Positions 52,721 to 62,968 of a DNA stretch of 64,000 nucleotides are shown in pieces (position 1 is the first letter of the stretch; every line of letters begins with the position of its first letter). The DNA lies in assembly GCA_963921195.1 (NCBI GenBank), contig OY992536.1, forward strand, positions 110,014,778 to 110,078,777, read 5' to 3'. The notes under the pieces were generated by a model. It saw only the letters and a program-made list of their open reading frames with translations. It did not search any database and was not told the origin of the DNA. A program made the translations under genes and the position numbers. This DNA is from Pegoplata infirma (Eukaryota > Arthropoda > Insecta > Diptera > Anthomyiidae).

Positions 52721-53788
52721 TATATTTTACTATTAAATAATTATTTTTCAATTGAGCAAAAATTGTTAATCCTAAATTTAATTATCAAAAATTCGACAAA
52801 ATAAAATCCGTCAAAATTTTTTTATTGTCAAAAATTTAAAAAAAACTTTATGTGTAAATTATTTAAAAATCGCTTAAACATAAAAAAAAATCGCTAAATT
52901 GTCATTGGTAATTCTAACTAGGTGTAGCTGTGTTTTGCTAGTTATGCATATGAGAAATTCCATACAAACAATTTCACTGGAAAAGAAGTTAAGATGACCT
53001 ATATGATTTTGTCGCGAATTACTAAGCCTTAGAATACTAAAAAAGTCGATTCATAAGTAATTTCTTTTATTCAAAAAATTCAAAGATTCTGAAAATTTTT
53101 CCTTAGATTTTCTCTGATTCTGAGAAATTTTTCCGTTTAAAAAAGATTCAGATTTTTGCTAAAGATTGTGAGAATTTTTTTCCTTATAGAAAAAGTTTAA
53201 GATTCTTACACATTTTTGCTATTCCACACCAAAAAGTCTCAGACTCTGAAATATTTTTCTTTTTAAAAAGTCTTTAACAAATTTTAATGCTATAGAAAAA
53301 GCTCTCAGATTATTTTTTTCTTATGGAAAAAGGAAAAAAAGAAATGTTCGGATTCAAAAATGTTTTTTTGTATATTAAAAACATTTGTGGGGAGCAGTTG
53401 CTGTGGTATATCCCATATGTCTCATATTGCTGATCATCTTTGCAAGTTTGTTGCAAAATTAGTTTTTTTGTTTTCGTAATTAATTTAAATTTAAATTTTT
53501 TTGTTGTTTTTTTTTTTTTGAAGAAAAATAAACAAATTTATTACTTCTGATATTAAAAAAGGAAATAATTATAAAAATATATACTTTTTTTAATTAAAGC
53601 TAATAAAATAATAACCGTAAGTTAAATTATAAAAGGAACATTAAACTAAATTATAATTTGTTAAGCAAATGATTGAAAAAGTGCTTTGCCAGTACTTGAG
53701 TTTAGAGTTGTAAAAAAATTAAAAAATTAATTAAAAATTAATATTTTAAAACTTGAAACTGGATACCAACAAAGATTTAGGGTTGTAT
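52721..53788. repeat. Imperfect AAAGATTCTGA repeats and spacer
   Basis: 53080-53340 has diverged repeats of AAGATTCTGAAAATTTTTCC-type words spaced about 50 bp. The rest is AT-rich with no gene. Confidence 0.45.
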
Positions 53789-53975
53789 TCTTGAAAATAT
53801 CACTGAAAAATTAACCTTACCAAAAGCATGACCTAAAAACACCTAAACGTATACTTAACAAAAATTTGTATTCTTGAAAAGATCACTAAAAAATTAACCT
53901 AAACAAAAGCAACTCTCTTTTATAGTCGTTATTTTAGACCTAAAAACACCTTAACGAATACTTAACAAAAATTTT
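53789..53975. repeat. Short tandem duplication
   Basis: ATTCTTGAAAATATCACTGA, AAAATTAACCTTACCAAAAG, CCTAAAAACACCTAAACG, ATACTTAACAAAAATTT is repeated at once from about 53873, the second unit longer by an insertion (CAACTCTCTTTTATAGTCGT). Confidence 0.75.
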
Positions 53976-54690
53976 CCGTTACAAATATTTTAACTTTTTT
54001 AAAAACTTTTTCGTCTCTTTTTTGTACAGATTTTACACAAAATCTTTTTTATTGGAAAGTCAGTACTATATATTATTTTGTTTTATTAACCAAAAATTAT
54101 TAACAAATTTTTGTTGTTTTACTAAATTATATCTAAATTTAACTTACTCTTATCATATTTATTTGTTTGTTTTCTTACATTAAGATTTTATGATTTTTGC
54201 ATAATTTTCAACTCACCTGCAATGAAAAAGAAGAAGTAAAAAAAATTAATACATAATAATTTTTGTTTAAATAATATATTAAAAATATTAAGTCATCAAG
54301 TTGTTTAGAAATGAATAATTTGTTAAAATTTATCATGCTATCACTAAATCACTTTCCAAATTTATTAAATAATAAAGAATATAAAAAATCAAGATTTATG
54401 ATGTGGTTTAAGAATAGTCAGTTAGATTAATTACAAATTATTCAATATTTTTTTTAAATTATGTTTTTTTTTTTTAAATTTTAGTCATTGATAATTTTAA
54501 AAATCAAATTGAAATCAAAAAACGTTTAATCAAATTTATAGATTCTTAAAAATTTAAGAAAACGATTTAATTATTTTAGAGAATTTTCCAAAAAAAGATT
54601 TAACATATTTTATTAAAAAATTATCTAAGTTGTTAAAACAAGTTTAAATGTGTAAAACTGCACATTTTTGTAATGGGTAAATAGTTGTTC
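53976..54690. other. AT-rich spacer
   Basis: No gene or bounded repeat recognised. Confidence 0.45.
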
Positions 54691-54741
54691 GAGGCGTATG
54701 AGTGTTATTAATTAACAAATGTAGTGTTACTCATACGCCTC
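54691..54741. repeat. Perfect hairpin GAGGCGTATGAGT
   Basis: GAGGCGTATGAGT (54691-54703) and its exact inverse ACTCATACGCCTC (54729-54741) flank a 25-base loop containing TTAATTAA and a GTGTTA/AGTGTTA near-repeat. It is GC-rich for the area. Function unknown; could be a minute MITE or a chance structure. Confidence 0.7.
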
Positions 54742-55179
54742 TAGGGTTTCTTGCGATAAAGTAAATTTCTAACTAAAGGCAGAAAACTTAAAAATTTTTA
54801 AAATTTATACATTCTTACAATTTTTATGACAAATACTCTTCAAAAACCATTAACCGATTTAAATACTAATTACAGTATAATTGCTCAACACACAACTAAG
54901 CAGTATTTTAAATGCCTTAATTACAAATGATATTAAATTAATATCATTTAAATTTAATAATGTCCTAACTATCAATCATTTTGTTACCCCAGACTTAATA
55001 TTTTAATAAAAACAAGTTATTAAAATTCAGTTTGGTGAAATCTATAAAGTCCCTTTAAAATTTTTTAAAACATTATGGTCACTTAAGTGTAAAATTTTTC
55101 GATAAAAAAAAAATTAAGAGACTAGAAAACATCGATTTTTTTAAATTTGTTATCTTGAAATTCCTTAAATTTTTCCCAT
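54742..55179. other. AT-rich spacer
   Basis: 54935-54965 has a short palindromic run of ATATTAAATTAATATCATTT. No gene. Confidence 0.45.
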
Positions 55180-55804
55180 CAAACGCTTAACAATATTTTT
55201 AAAAGTTCTTAAACATGTTGAAATGTTGAGAAATTTTTATTTAAAATTTAAAAAAATTTAGATTTTTTTTAATAATCTTAATTGCATAGAATTTTATTTA
55301 AATGTTTCTCAACATTTTTTAAATGTTTCTCAACATTTTTAAATGTTTCTCAACATTTTTAAATGCTTATCAATATTTTTAAATTCTTATCGACTTTTTT
55401 AAATGTTTCTAACATTTTTATATATTTATCAATACTTTTATATGCTTAGCAACATATTTTTAAATTTTCATTACAAAAAAAAAAAAAATTGTAATATTTC
55501 CCTAAATGTTTAGCAACATATACTAAATCTTTAGCAACATTTCGCAAATTTTGTTTCTAAAGATTTTTTTTAAATAATAAGTAACACTTTAAAGTAGCAA
55601 TAATTGTAAAATTATATTTTAAAATTTTAAGATACAAATAAGTTTCTAAATGTTTAGCAACATATTGCCAGGGCTTTGAGAAATATATATAGAATTACTA
55701 GCCTTCAACTTGGCTTTAGAAAGTTAGATTGTTTTCAACAGAACTCGTACTTTTTATTAAAAAAATATACAATATTCTTGTAAATATTTTGATTACGTTT
55801 ATGC

Positions 55805-56032
55805 TAGCTCGAGGTCATTATTTCCTTTCCTAATTTAAACTATGACATTCTCATAGAATAATTTTCAAGAAAATTACTTTCTGTTAGTTATTTTTTCAAG
55901 ACTTAATCGAAAAATTAGCAACATAAATTAATTCAAAACAGAAAAATTATTTTCTTGAAAATTATTCCATTAGAATATCATAGTTTTAATTGGTAAGGGA
56001 AATAATGACCTCGATTTAGAAGAAACCTACTG
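55805..56032. mobile_element. CTCGAG-family hairpin, two arms head to head
   Basis: Left arm CTAGCTCGAGGTCATTATTT, ACTATGACATTCTCATAGAA, TTTTCAAGAAAATTACTTTC; right arm TTTTCTTGAAAATTATTCC, AATATCATAGTTTTAATTGG, AAATAATGACCTCG, AAACCTAC. The arms pair across about 110 bases with a very short centre. It shows the family as a full palindrome. 56048-56100 (AAAGGTCGAATAAAACAATT) recurs at 61706 and 62231. Confidence 0.75.
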
Positions 56033-56540
56033 AAAAGATAATAATTTAAAGGTCGAATAAAACAATTTTTATTTTTTAATAAAAATTAATTAGAATTTAT
56101 TTTTGTAAATTTTTCTAAACTTTTTAAAATTACTCCAAATTTTTCTGTTCTTTTTTAATATTTCTGACTTCATCTGAATCTTTGGTTCGTTTTTTATGTT
56201 TCTGAATTTTTCTAAATAACTTCGATTTTCTCAGCGCAACAATATGTAGCATTCAAATGTTTAGAAACATCTTAAAATGTTAACAAATATTTTTTAAAAA
56301 GTTTAGAAACATATTTTTTAATGTTTATAGATGTTTTAAATTTGATTAATTTAATTTAATTTAATTTAATTTAATTGTATAACAACATTTGTTTTTAATG
56401 TTTTTTCATGTTTTTCAATATTTAGCAACATTTTTTTGTAAAGCATCATATTTCTTCTTCATCTTTTTTTTTATTTTTTTTTTTAATAATGATGATTTTT
56501 TACAGCTGTTATATTTTTATGTTAAAATTTTTAAAAATGT

Positions 56541-56803
56541 TGACAGGAAATGGGGATTATGACCGAATTCATTACATCTTTTAATTTTTGGGATTATGAC
56601 CAACTAGTATAGAAGACATAATCCCCATAATGGATAATCCCCATAATGGATTATGGCCATTTGTTACGTGGTCATTATCCCCATAAATCTGGGAATTATG
56701 TACGTTTTTTATTGGGATTATGTCTAAATAATTTTCGGTCATAGTCCCCATAACGGAAATGGGGATTATGTCCGTGGGGATTATGTCATGTCACCTTTAC
56801 AAA
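56541..56803. mobile_element. GGGGATTATG-repeat element
   Basis: About eleven copies of GGGGATTATG or its inverse CATAATCCCC in 260 bp, arranged on both strands. AAATGGGGATTATGACCGAA on the left pairs with TTCGGTCATAGTCCCCATAA on the right. Outer words TTGACAGG and CATGTCACC are a weak candidate for ends. It is more GC-rich than the minisatellite around it. Confidence 0.6.
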
Positions 56804-57486
56804 TATTTTTTAAAAAGTTATGAAACATATTTTGAAATATTTATAAAGGTTTTAAGTTTTATTAATTTATGTTAATTGCATAAGAACATATAACTATCCT
56901 TTTTTACAACAGCATTTTACAGTAGCAATATTTTTAAATGTTTAGAAACATATTATAATGTTTACAAATATTTTTTAAAAAGTATAGAATCTAATTTTTA
57001 AATGTTTATAGATGTTTAAAGTTGTATTGATTTACTTTAATTGCATAGGAACATTTGTTAAATGTTTATCTACATTTTTCAATATTTAGAAACAATTTTT
57101 ATATCAATAATATTTCTAAATGTTTAATAATTTTGTTTTATACCATAATGTTAAGCATTATTTCTCTAAATGTTGTGTTACATAGTTTAGTAAATCTTTA
57201 GCAACATTTTGTAAAAATTTAGCAAAAATTTTTCAATGTAGACTGTTGAAATATTAAGCAATAATTTTTAAATTTTTTTCATTTCAAAATTTTAAGCAAT
57301 CATAAATGTAAAGAAACATCTTGTTAATCTTAAACAACATTTTTAAAATGTTGTGCAATATTTATTCAATAAAAAGCAAAATATTTATTAAAAAATGTTT
57401 GATATTTTTATTTTAATTTTTAGCAATATTTATCTAAATGTTTAGCAACACGTTGGAAGTCTTTAGCAAACATTTAGAAATGTTTT

Positions 57487-57600
57487 AAAATAGAATAAAT
57501 TCAAAACAGAAAAAAACTCTCTTAAAGATTATTCTATGAGAATACCATGAATTTAACTTGTAAAGAAAAATTACCTCGAGCTAGAATAATTCTACTCAAA
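57487..57600 (+). mobile_element. CTCGAG-family arm
   Basis: AAATTCAAAACAGAAAAAAA, GATTATTCTATGAGAATACC, AAATTACCTCGAGCTAGAAT. A second shorter piece (GAAATACCATGAATTTAACT, ATTACCTGGAGC) lies at 57650-57700. Confidence 0.65.
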
Positions 57601-58330
57601 TTACTTAAATGTTTAACAACATTTAAAAATATTAAGCAGTATTTTTTGATGCATAGAAATACCATGAATTTAACTAGAAAAGAAAAATTACCTGGAGCTG
57701 TTTATCAACATTTCACAATATTAAGCAGTATTTTTTGATGCATAGAAACATATTTAAACATGTTTTTTTGTTTAAATGTTAGGTAAAATTTCTCTAAATG
57801 CTTAGCAACAATTTGTAAATGTTTTTTAAAGGGAAAAACAACGCTAATAAAATATTCAGCAAATTTTTTTAAATTAATTTTAAAAATTTAAGCAATTTTT
57901 CTCAAAATTTTAGTAAATATATTGTTAATATTTGGCAAAATTTTGGAAAAGTTTTGCAACATTATGGAAAACATTTTTAAAAATAATAACAGTGAGGTTT
58001 ATTATTTTTAAAAATGTTGCAACATTTTGGAAAAAGTAAAATATTATTTTTTTTAATTTTTTTTTAATTTTTACTAAAATTTAAAGTATTATTTTTTTCA
58101 AATGTTTAGCAACACATTGGAAATCTTTAGCAGTATTTAAAAATGTTTAGCAACATATTGAAAATTTTTAACAATATTTATAAATGTGTTGAAACATTTT
58201 TTGAATTAGAAGCAACAATGCTAAAATACTTTTTGAATAACTTTTTTGCAATTATTCTAAAATTTATTTTTAAAATGTTTTCTATTGTTCAGCAACACAT
58301 TTTAAATCTTTAGCAACATTTTGCAAGTAT

Positions 58331-58462
58331 TTTGCATCGTTTTTTTAGTAGAAATTAACACTTCAATGACCATGTTTATTAAGTTCAAATAGGGATAAAA
58401 ACTCTTCCTCCAATTTCAACTAAAAAATATATATGGCCTTATTTCTAATTCTGTACATTATA
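58331..58462. other. Short spacer
   Basis: AT-rich, between the minisatellite and the next inverted-repeat element; nothing recognised. Confidence 0.4.
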
Positions 58463-59397
58463 TTGAATGTGGGTGTGGAACAAGGTGCTATAATCCAAAA
58501 ACCAAATTGTATAGGAGAAGCAAAAAACTGTATAAGTCGCGAACAAAATTTAATTTCTTAATTTTCTTTTTGCAGATCGACAAAGATTGACCATTTGCAT
58601 CTATGTACAAAATTTCATAAAAATAGAATGAGCAGAAGTAGCAAAAAACTGCATGTGAAATTTTGCTCTAGTGGAATAAGGTGCTATGTTACAATTTCTT
58701 CTAGGAATTTCAATACATTTGCCAAGTAGTTTTCTGTTTTTTGTGTTATTTTTTAAAAATTAAAATTTGGCATGATGAATTCTGCAAAATTTAGACGGGG
58801 TCCAGCAATACTCATTTTTATATAAGAATAAGAAAAGATAGTTAATTTAATAAAAAACAAGTGGTTTATGGTTTATTTTGAACAGATTTTCGCGGAATGG
58901 GTTTGCCCAATTTATAATATAAGTTACTATCCATTCAAATTTATGGTTTTAACTCAAAAATTGGATAGATTATCTAAATCCGCCCTCAGTATTTCGTAAA
59001 ACACTATATTGTTTTTGTTTGGATATAGCACCTTTTTCCATATTCACACTTTAACTATAGATAGATTTGATATGAAAGCGTTTTTTGCCAAACCAATGGG
59101 CACATGTTAAAGCCTTGGATATTTTCTACACGTTAACCATCTCACATGCAAGAATTTTGATATACCACCTTTAGTTTAACTGCAAAATACATGTTAGTAT
59201 TCGGGGGAAAATATAAAATATTTCCAAAAATCGTTAAAATTGAACTTTTAAGGTCAATTTTATGACAGAAAACGATAAATTTTTTAACAAATTTGTTTGC
59301 AAATAGATCGAACTATTGAAGGGAGATACGATTTTGCAAAAAAACGCGATTTCCAAAAATTGGATTTTAGCACCTTCTTCCACACACACATTCATAT
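58463..59397. mobile_element. Inverted-repeat unit with AAGGTGCTA arms
   Basis: GAATGTGGGTGTGGAACAAG, GTGCTATAATCCAAAAACC at 58463-58505 pairs with CCAAAAATTGGATTTTAGCA, CCTTCTTCCACACACACATT at 59355-59397. Between are further GGTGCTAT/ATAGCACC words (58689, 59026) and TTGCATCTATGTACAAAATT. 935 bp, no clear TSD; the frame at 59316-59519 has no domain. Confidence 0.6.
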
Positions 59398-59969
59398 GTA
59401 AATTTCATGAAAATAACGGATTGGAGAATCTTTTTTGCAAGTTCAGGGTATATTTATTGTATATACATTTCGAAAAAGAACAGAAGGAGTATATCATCAT
59501 CATTATTTTAACTATATAAAAGGACATATTTATACATATACATTTATATTTATAAATAAAAAAAAAACATATAAAATCAATATTAAAACAAAAACTCAAG
59601 GCCAAAGAGACCATTAGGTAAACGCGCCTTAATATGCAAAAATATATACACAAACTTTAAATACAGTTGGATGAAAAAATCGAAATTTGAAGCGAAATTT
59701 TTGAAGGTTGGAAGAGTTTTCTAGTTAGTGAGACTCTGAGGTCCGTTGTGACACAACGGAAACTTTTGATTTGTAGCGCTATAGAGAAAAAATATGAATC
59801 AGTTGTTAAACTTATGATATTATTTTCATTGCTGCTCTTCGGGCATTTAGCTCTTCCAAGGTAGATCCCTCCATTCGAACACTGCAGTTTTCCTGAATCC
59901 TTAATGTATGTTTAAGACTTCACCTAACTTTATTTTAAAGGTTGATCGATTTGTGTTGCGTTGTCACAA
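59398..59969. other. Spacer
   Basis: 59530-59580 is ATATTTATAC-type low complexity. 59730-59775 has a less AT-rich stretch (GACTCTGAGGTCCGTTGTGA, CACAACGGA, a small inverted pair CCGTTGTG/CACAACGG). No gene. Confidence 0.45.
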
Positions 59970-60455
59970 CCCAGCAAAACATGGTAATGAGTTGTGAAAA
60001 GTAATCATTACCAAGTACAATATTTATAATGAGTACCCATTACCATTAACATTATTTTAAGCCCAAAAGTAACTACTTCTAAGTAATATGTTATAAAAGC
60101 ACTTCTAAGCAATAACATCTCCTTGCACTTGCAGTTTTTAACCTTTACAATTCAATTAACTTAAAAAGTAATTTAAAACTTAAAAAAAATTATGCAATTT
60201 CCAAGTTTAAGTAAAAACAAGTTAAATGTTAAAAGTTTTAATTAACTAATTATTTTACTTCTTATTGGTAATGGGTTTTTACTCCTTATTAGTAATCCGA
60301 GGCAGTAACTACTTATTTATCTCCATACTCTTCACTAGTTATTTTTGTCTCATGTCCTTGTTAAAATAATTAGTGTTTCATTCAATAAGTAACTAGTTAT
60401 TAACAGTTGTTTCGGATTACAAAACCCATTACTGGTAATACCAATTTTTGCTGGG
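59970..60455. mobile_element. CCCAGCAAAA-ended MITE
   Basis: 486 bp with ends CCCAGCAAAACATGGTAATG and CATTACTGGTAATACCAATT...TTGCTGGG; AA flanks both sides. The interior is full of GTAATGGGT / ACCCATTACC and AAGTAACTACTT words on both strands. Non-coding. Confidence 0.78.
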
Positions 60456-61369
60456 AACCACTCTGCGATTGTTTGCAACAGATCTGAGGTTATCACAACC
60501 AAATATGTGATTGCGATAACCTAAAAAATTAAATTGGAATACTATTGGTTGTTCCATCCAAATATTTTCAGATTTTCTCTTTAGATTGTTTAATATATTT
60601 TTCAAATTCATGAAAATCCCATAATTCCGTCCACTCTAATATGCATTAAGGTATATTTATATTTTCTAAAATTTTCTTAAGTGTTTTTTTTTTGGTTTGA
60701 TTTAAAGTTGTTACTTAGAGTTGGAAGAATTGAAACTTATAACATTCCCCAATGATTTCTTGTAAGTCGTATTTCAAGAAGGTTTCTTAGTTTCTTTTGT
60801 TATTTTCAAAAATTTCTCTTTTTTGACATTAGACATTATTGCGTGTTTCAGTAGCAGTCATCGTTATAGTGATATCGTAACAAAAATATCTAATTTACAT
60901 AAATTGTATTTTTGTAGACATTTATATAATAACAAAAAAATAAATAAAACTGGCAAAAAAATATGAATATTAAAAAAGAAACAAAGAAACACAACACACC
61001 TGTAATAATACATTGGAAAATCCAAAAAAAAACAAGGTAAAGGAAAACATTCAGTCAGAAAACAAAAAAGGATATGAAGTAATTTAAATCAAGGTTATTG
61101 CGCCACATTAATATTTATTTCGTTTAATACGGCGGGTAGTAAATAAAAAGAGTCTTTAATGCGGTATTTTTTTTAAGTTAATGAAAATTAAAGAGCATTT
61201 TTAGAAGAATATTTTTAACCAAGAAAGATCATCAGTTATTACTAGACTTTACACAGCTGTAATAATCCAGCGTACTCGAGATTAAGTATTTGCAAAATAT
61301 AATTTGAATAAATTATTCATCATATTTTGCTGTTACATGAAATGAAAAAGCTTATATGTACGATTAAAT
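60456..61369. other. AT-rich spacer
   Basis: No gene or bounded element recognised. Confidence 0.45.
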
Positions 61370-62044
61370 TTTATTAAACATATTTTAAAATGTTGAAAAT
61401 AGTTTCATAAATGTCTGGCAACATTTTTTTTATTCTTAGCAACATTAATTTATTGTTTACCAATATTTAAAAAAAAATTTATCAACATTAATAAAATGTC
61501 TGGCAACAGTGATTAAAGGTTGGGCTAAGGTTTCTTTCTTGTCAGATAGACTTTAAAATGCTAGCAACATTTTATAAATATTTAGAAACATTTTTAAAAG
61601 TTTGCATTAAACCAACACGAATGTTAACCATTTTGTAGTGACATTTTAAAAAGTAAAATATTTAAGTGCCTTCATATTTTAAAAATGTTTAGAAACATAT
61701 ATTTTAAAGGTCGAATAAAACAATTTTTATTTTTTAATAAAAATTAATCAGAATTTGAACATAATGGTTGGCACGCCACAGTGATATGAATAACCCTAAT
61801 GTGGTTCACAACAACAAAAAACATATTGTTGTAGTCCAATGGAATATCGTATGTAAAAATGTTTTAAATATTTTTGTTGGTTATTGACAATCGTTGCCTT
61901 ACTAGTATAGTACAATTTCTTCGTCTTTCTAATTCACATTGTGTATAGAGGCGAATAGGTATTAATACTTTAGTTTGTGCACAAACGATTTGTCATTAGA
62001 CTCGTTTGCTACTTTGTAGTAAATCGTTTCTATTTTTGCTAAAT
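61370..62044. repeat. Minisatellite remainder and AAAGGTCGAATAAA block
   Basis: 61370-61700 has GTCTGGCAACATTTTTTTTA, TTCTTAGCAACATTAATTTA, ATGCTAGCAACATTTTATAA and related units. 61706-61757 is the AAAGGTCGAATAAAACAATT block. The rest to 62044 is spacer without a gene. Confidence 0.55.
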
Positions 62045-62285
62045 AATCTTGACAATGGAATCTTGACAAATTCCGAAACACGTGTCGATTAAGTCTTGCA
62101 AAAAAGGACCAACATAAATAAATTTAAAACAAAAAATAATTTTCTTGAAAATTATGATATGAGAATATCATGGTTTTAATTAGTTAAGAAAATAATGACC
62201 TCGAGCCAGAATAAACACCCACAAAATATTTTAAAGGTCGAATAAAACAATTTTTATTTTTTAATAAAAATTAATCAGAATTTGA
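62045..62285 (+). mobile_element. CTCGAG-family arm plus AAAGGTCGAATAAA block
   Basis: TTGACAATGGAATCTTGAC, AACACGTGTCGATTAAGTC, GACCAACATAAATAAATTTA, ATGACCTCGAGCCAGAATAA, followed at 62231-62285 by AAAGGTCGAATAAAACAATT. Best-preserved arm in this orientation. Confidence 0.72.
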
Positions 62286-62815
62286 ATGTTTAGAAACTAT
62301 ATTATTGCTGAAGACTTTTACAGATTTTCAGCCCTGCCATAGAAAAATAAAATATATTTAAAATCAGCTTTTAATTTTATTTCCATACAATTGTTTTTGT
62401 TTTTAAAATCGACTTTCAAAAAATGTATTGAAAATTTGAAATTTGAAATAAAACTTTTGTTAAAATAGACTTTTTGTTTTCTTATGGTAAGGGCCTTTGT
62501 TTGTAACTCAAATAAGTATGTATTTCTTAAATTTTTATTAAAATTTTAAAGCCGAACGCTAAGTTTAAACATTTTTTCAACCATTTCAACAAATTTTGAT
62601 GTCACGCAACATTTTTTAAATATTTCTTAGCGTTTTATTTATTTAAAATTGTTTAGGTTTTTTTTTTTTTTTTTTGAAAATTAAGCATTTAATTAGTGTT
62701 TAGATTTTATTTTCCAACATTTTAAAAGTTTTCAGCAACATTTTAAAAAAATATTTAAAAATATCAAATTCTGATATATTTTTATTAAAAAATTTTATTC
62801 GACCTTTAAAATATT
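62286..62815. repeat. Spacer with minisatellite words
   Basis: 62560-62770 has CAACATTTTTTAAATATTTC-type units. 62755-62815 is the AAAGGTCGAATAAA block inverted (TTTTATTCGACCTTTAAAAT), leading into the inverted CTCGAG arm. Confidence 0.5.
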
Positions 62816-62824
62816 ATATTTTTA

Positions 62825-62968
62825 GTAGGTTTATTCTAGCTCGAGGCTATTATTTCCTTTTCTAATTAAAACTATGATATTCTCATAGAATAATTTTCAG
62901 TAAAATTATTTTTCTGTTTTAAATTTATTTATGTTGGTCAATTAAGTTTTGCAAAAATGACCAACTTA
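62825..62968 (-). mobile_element. CTCGAG-family arm, target of the mariner insertion
   Basis: TAGGTTTATTCTAGCTCGAG, ACTATGATATTCTCATAGAA, TTTATTTATGTTGGTCAATT, TTTTGCAAAAATGACC. The mariner element begins at 62969, right after TA at 62967-62968. With 62045-62285 it forms a long inverted pair. Confidence 0.7.

Larger units (their letters stand above)
55180..58330. repeat. Degenerate minisatellite, unit near TTTAAATGTTTAGCAACATT
   Basis: Dozens of imperfect copies of a unit of about 20 bp, AATGTTTAGCAACATTTTTA; the clearest run is 55300-55400 (AAATGTTTCTCAACATTTTT several times in direct succession). The array is loose and interrupted by CTCGAG-family copies (55805-56032, 57487-57600, 57650-57700), a foldback-like GGGGATTATG element (56541-56803) and an AATTT pentanucleotide run (56344-56376). 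It resumes at 61370-61700 and 62560-62770. The 63-codon frame at 57547-57738 contains a duplicated piece and is not a gene. Confidence 0.7.
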
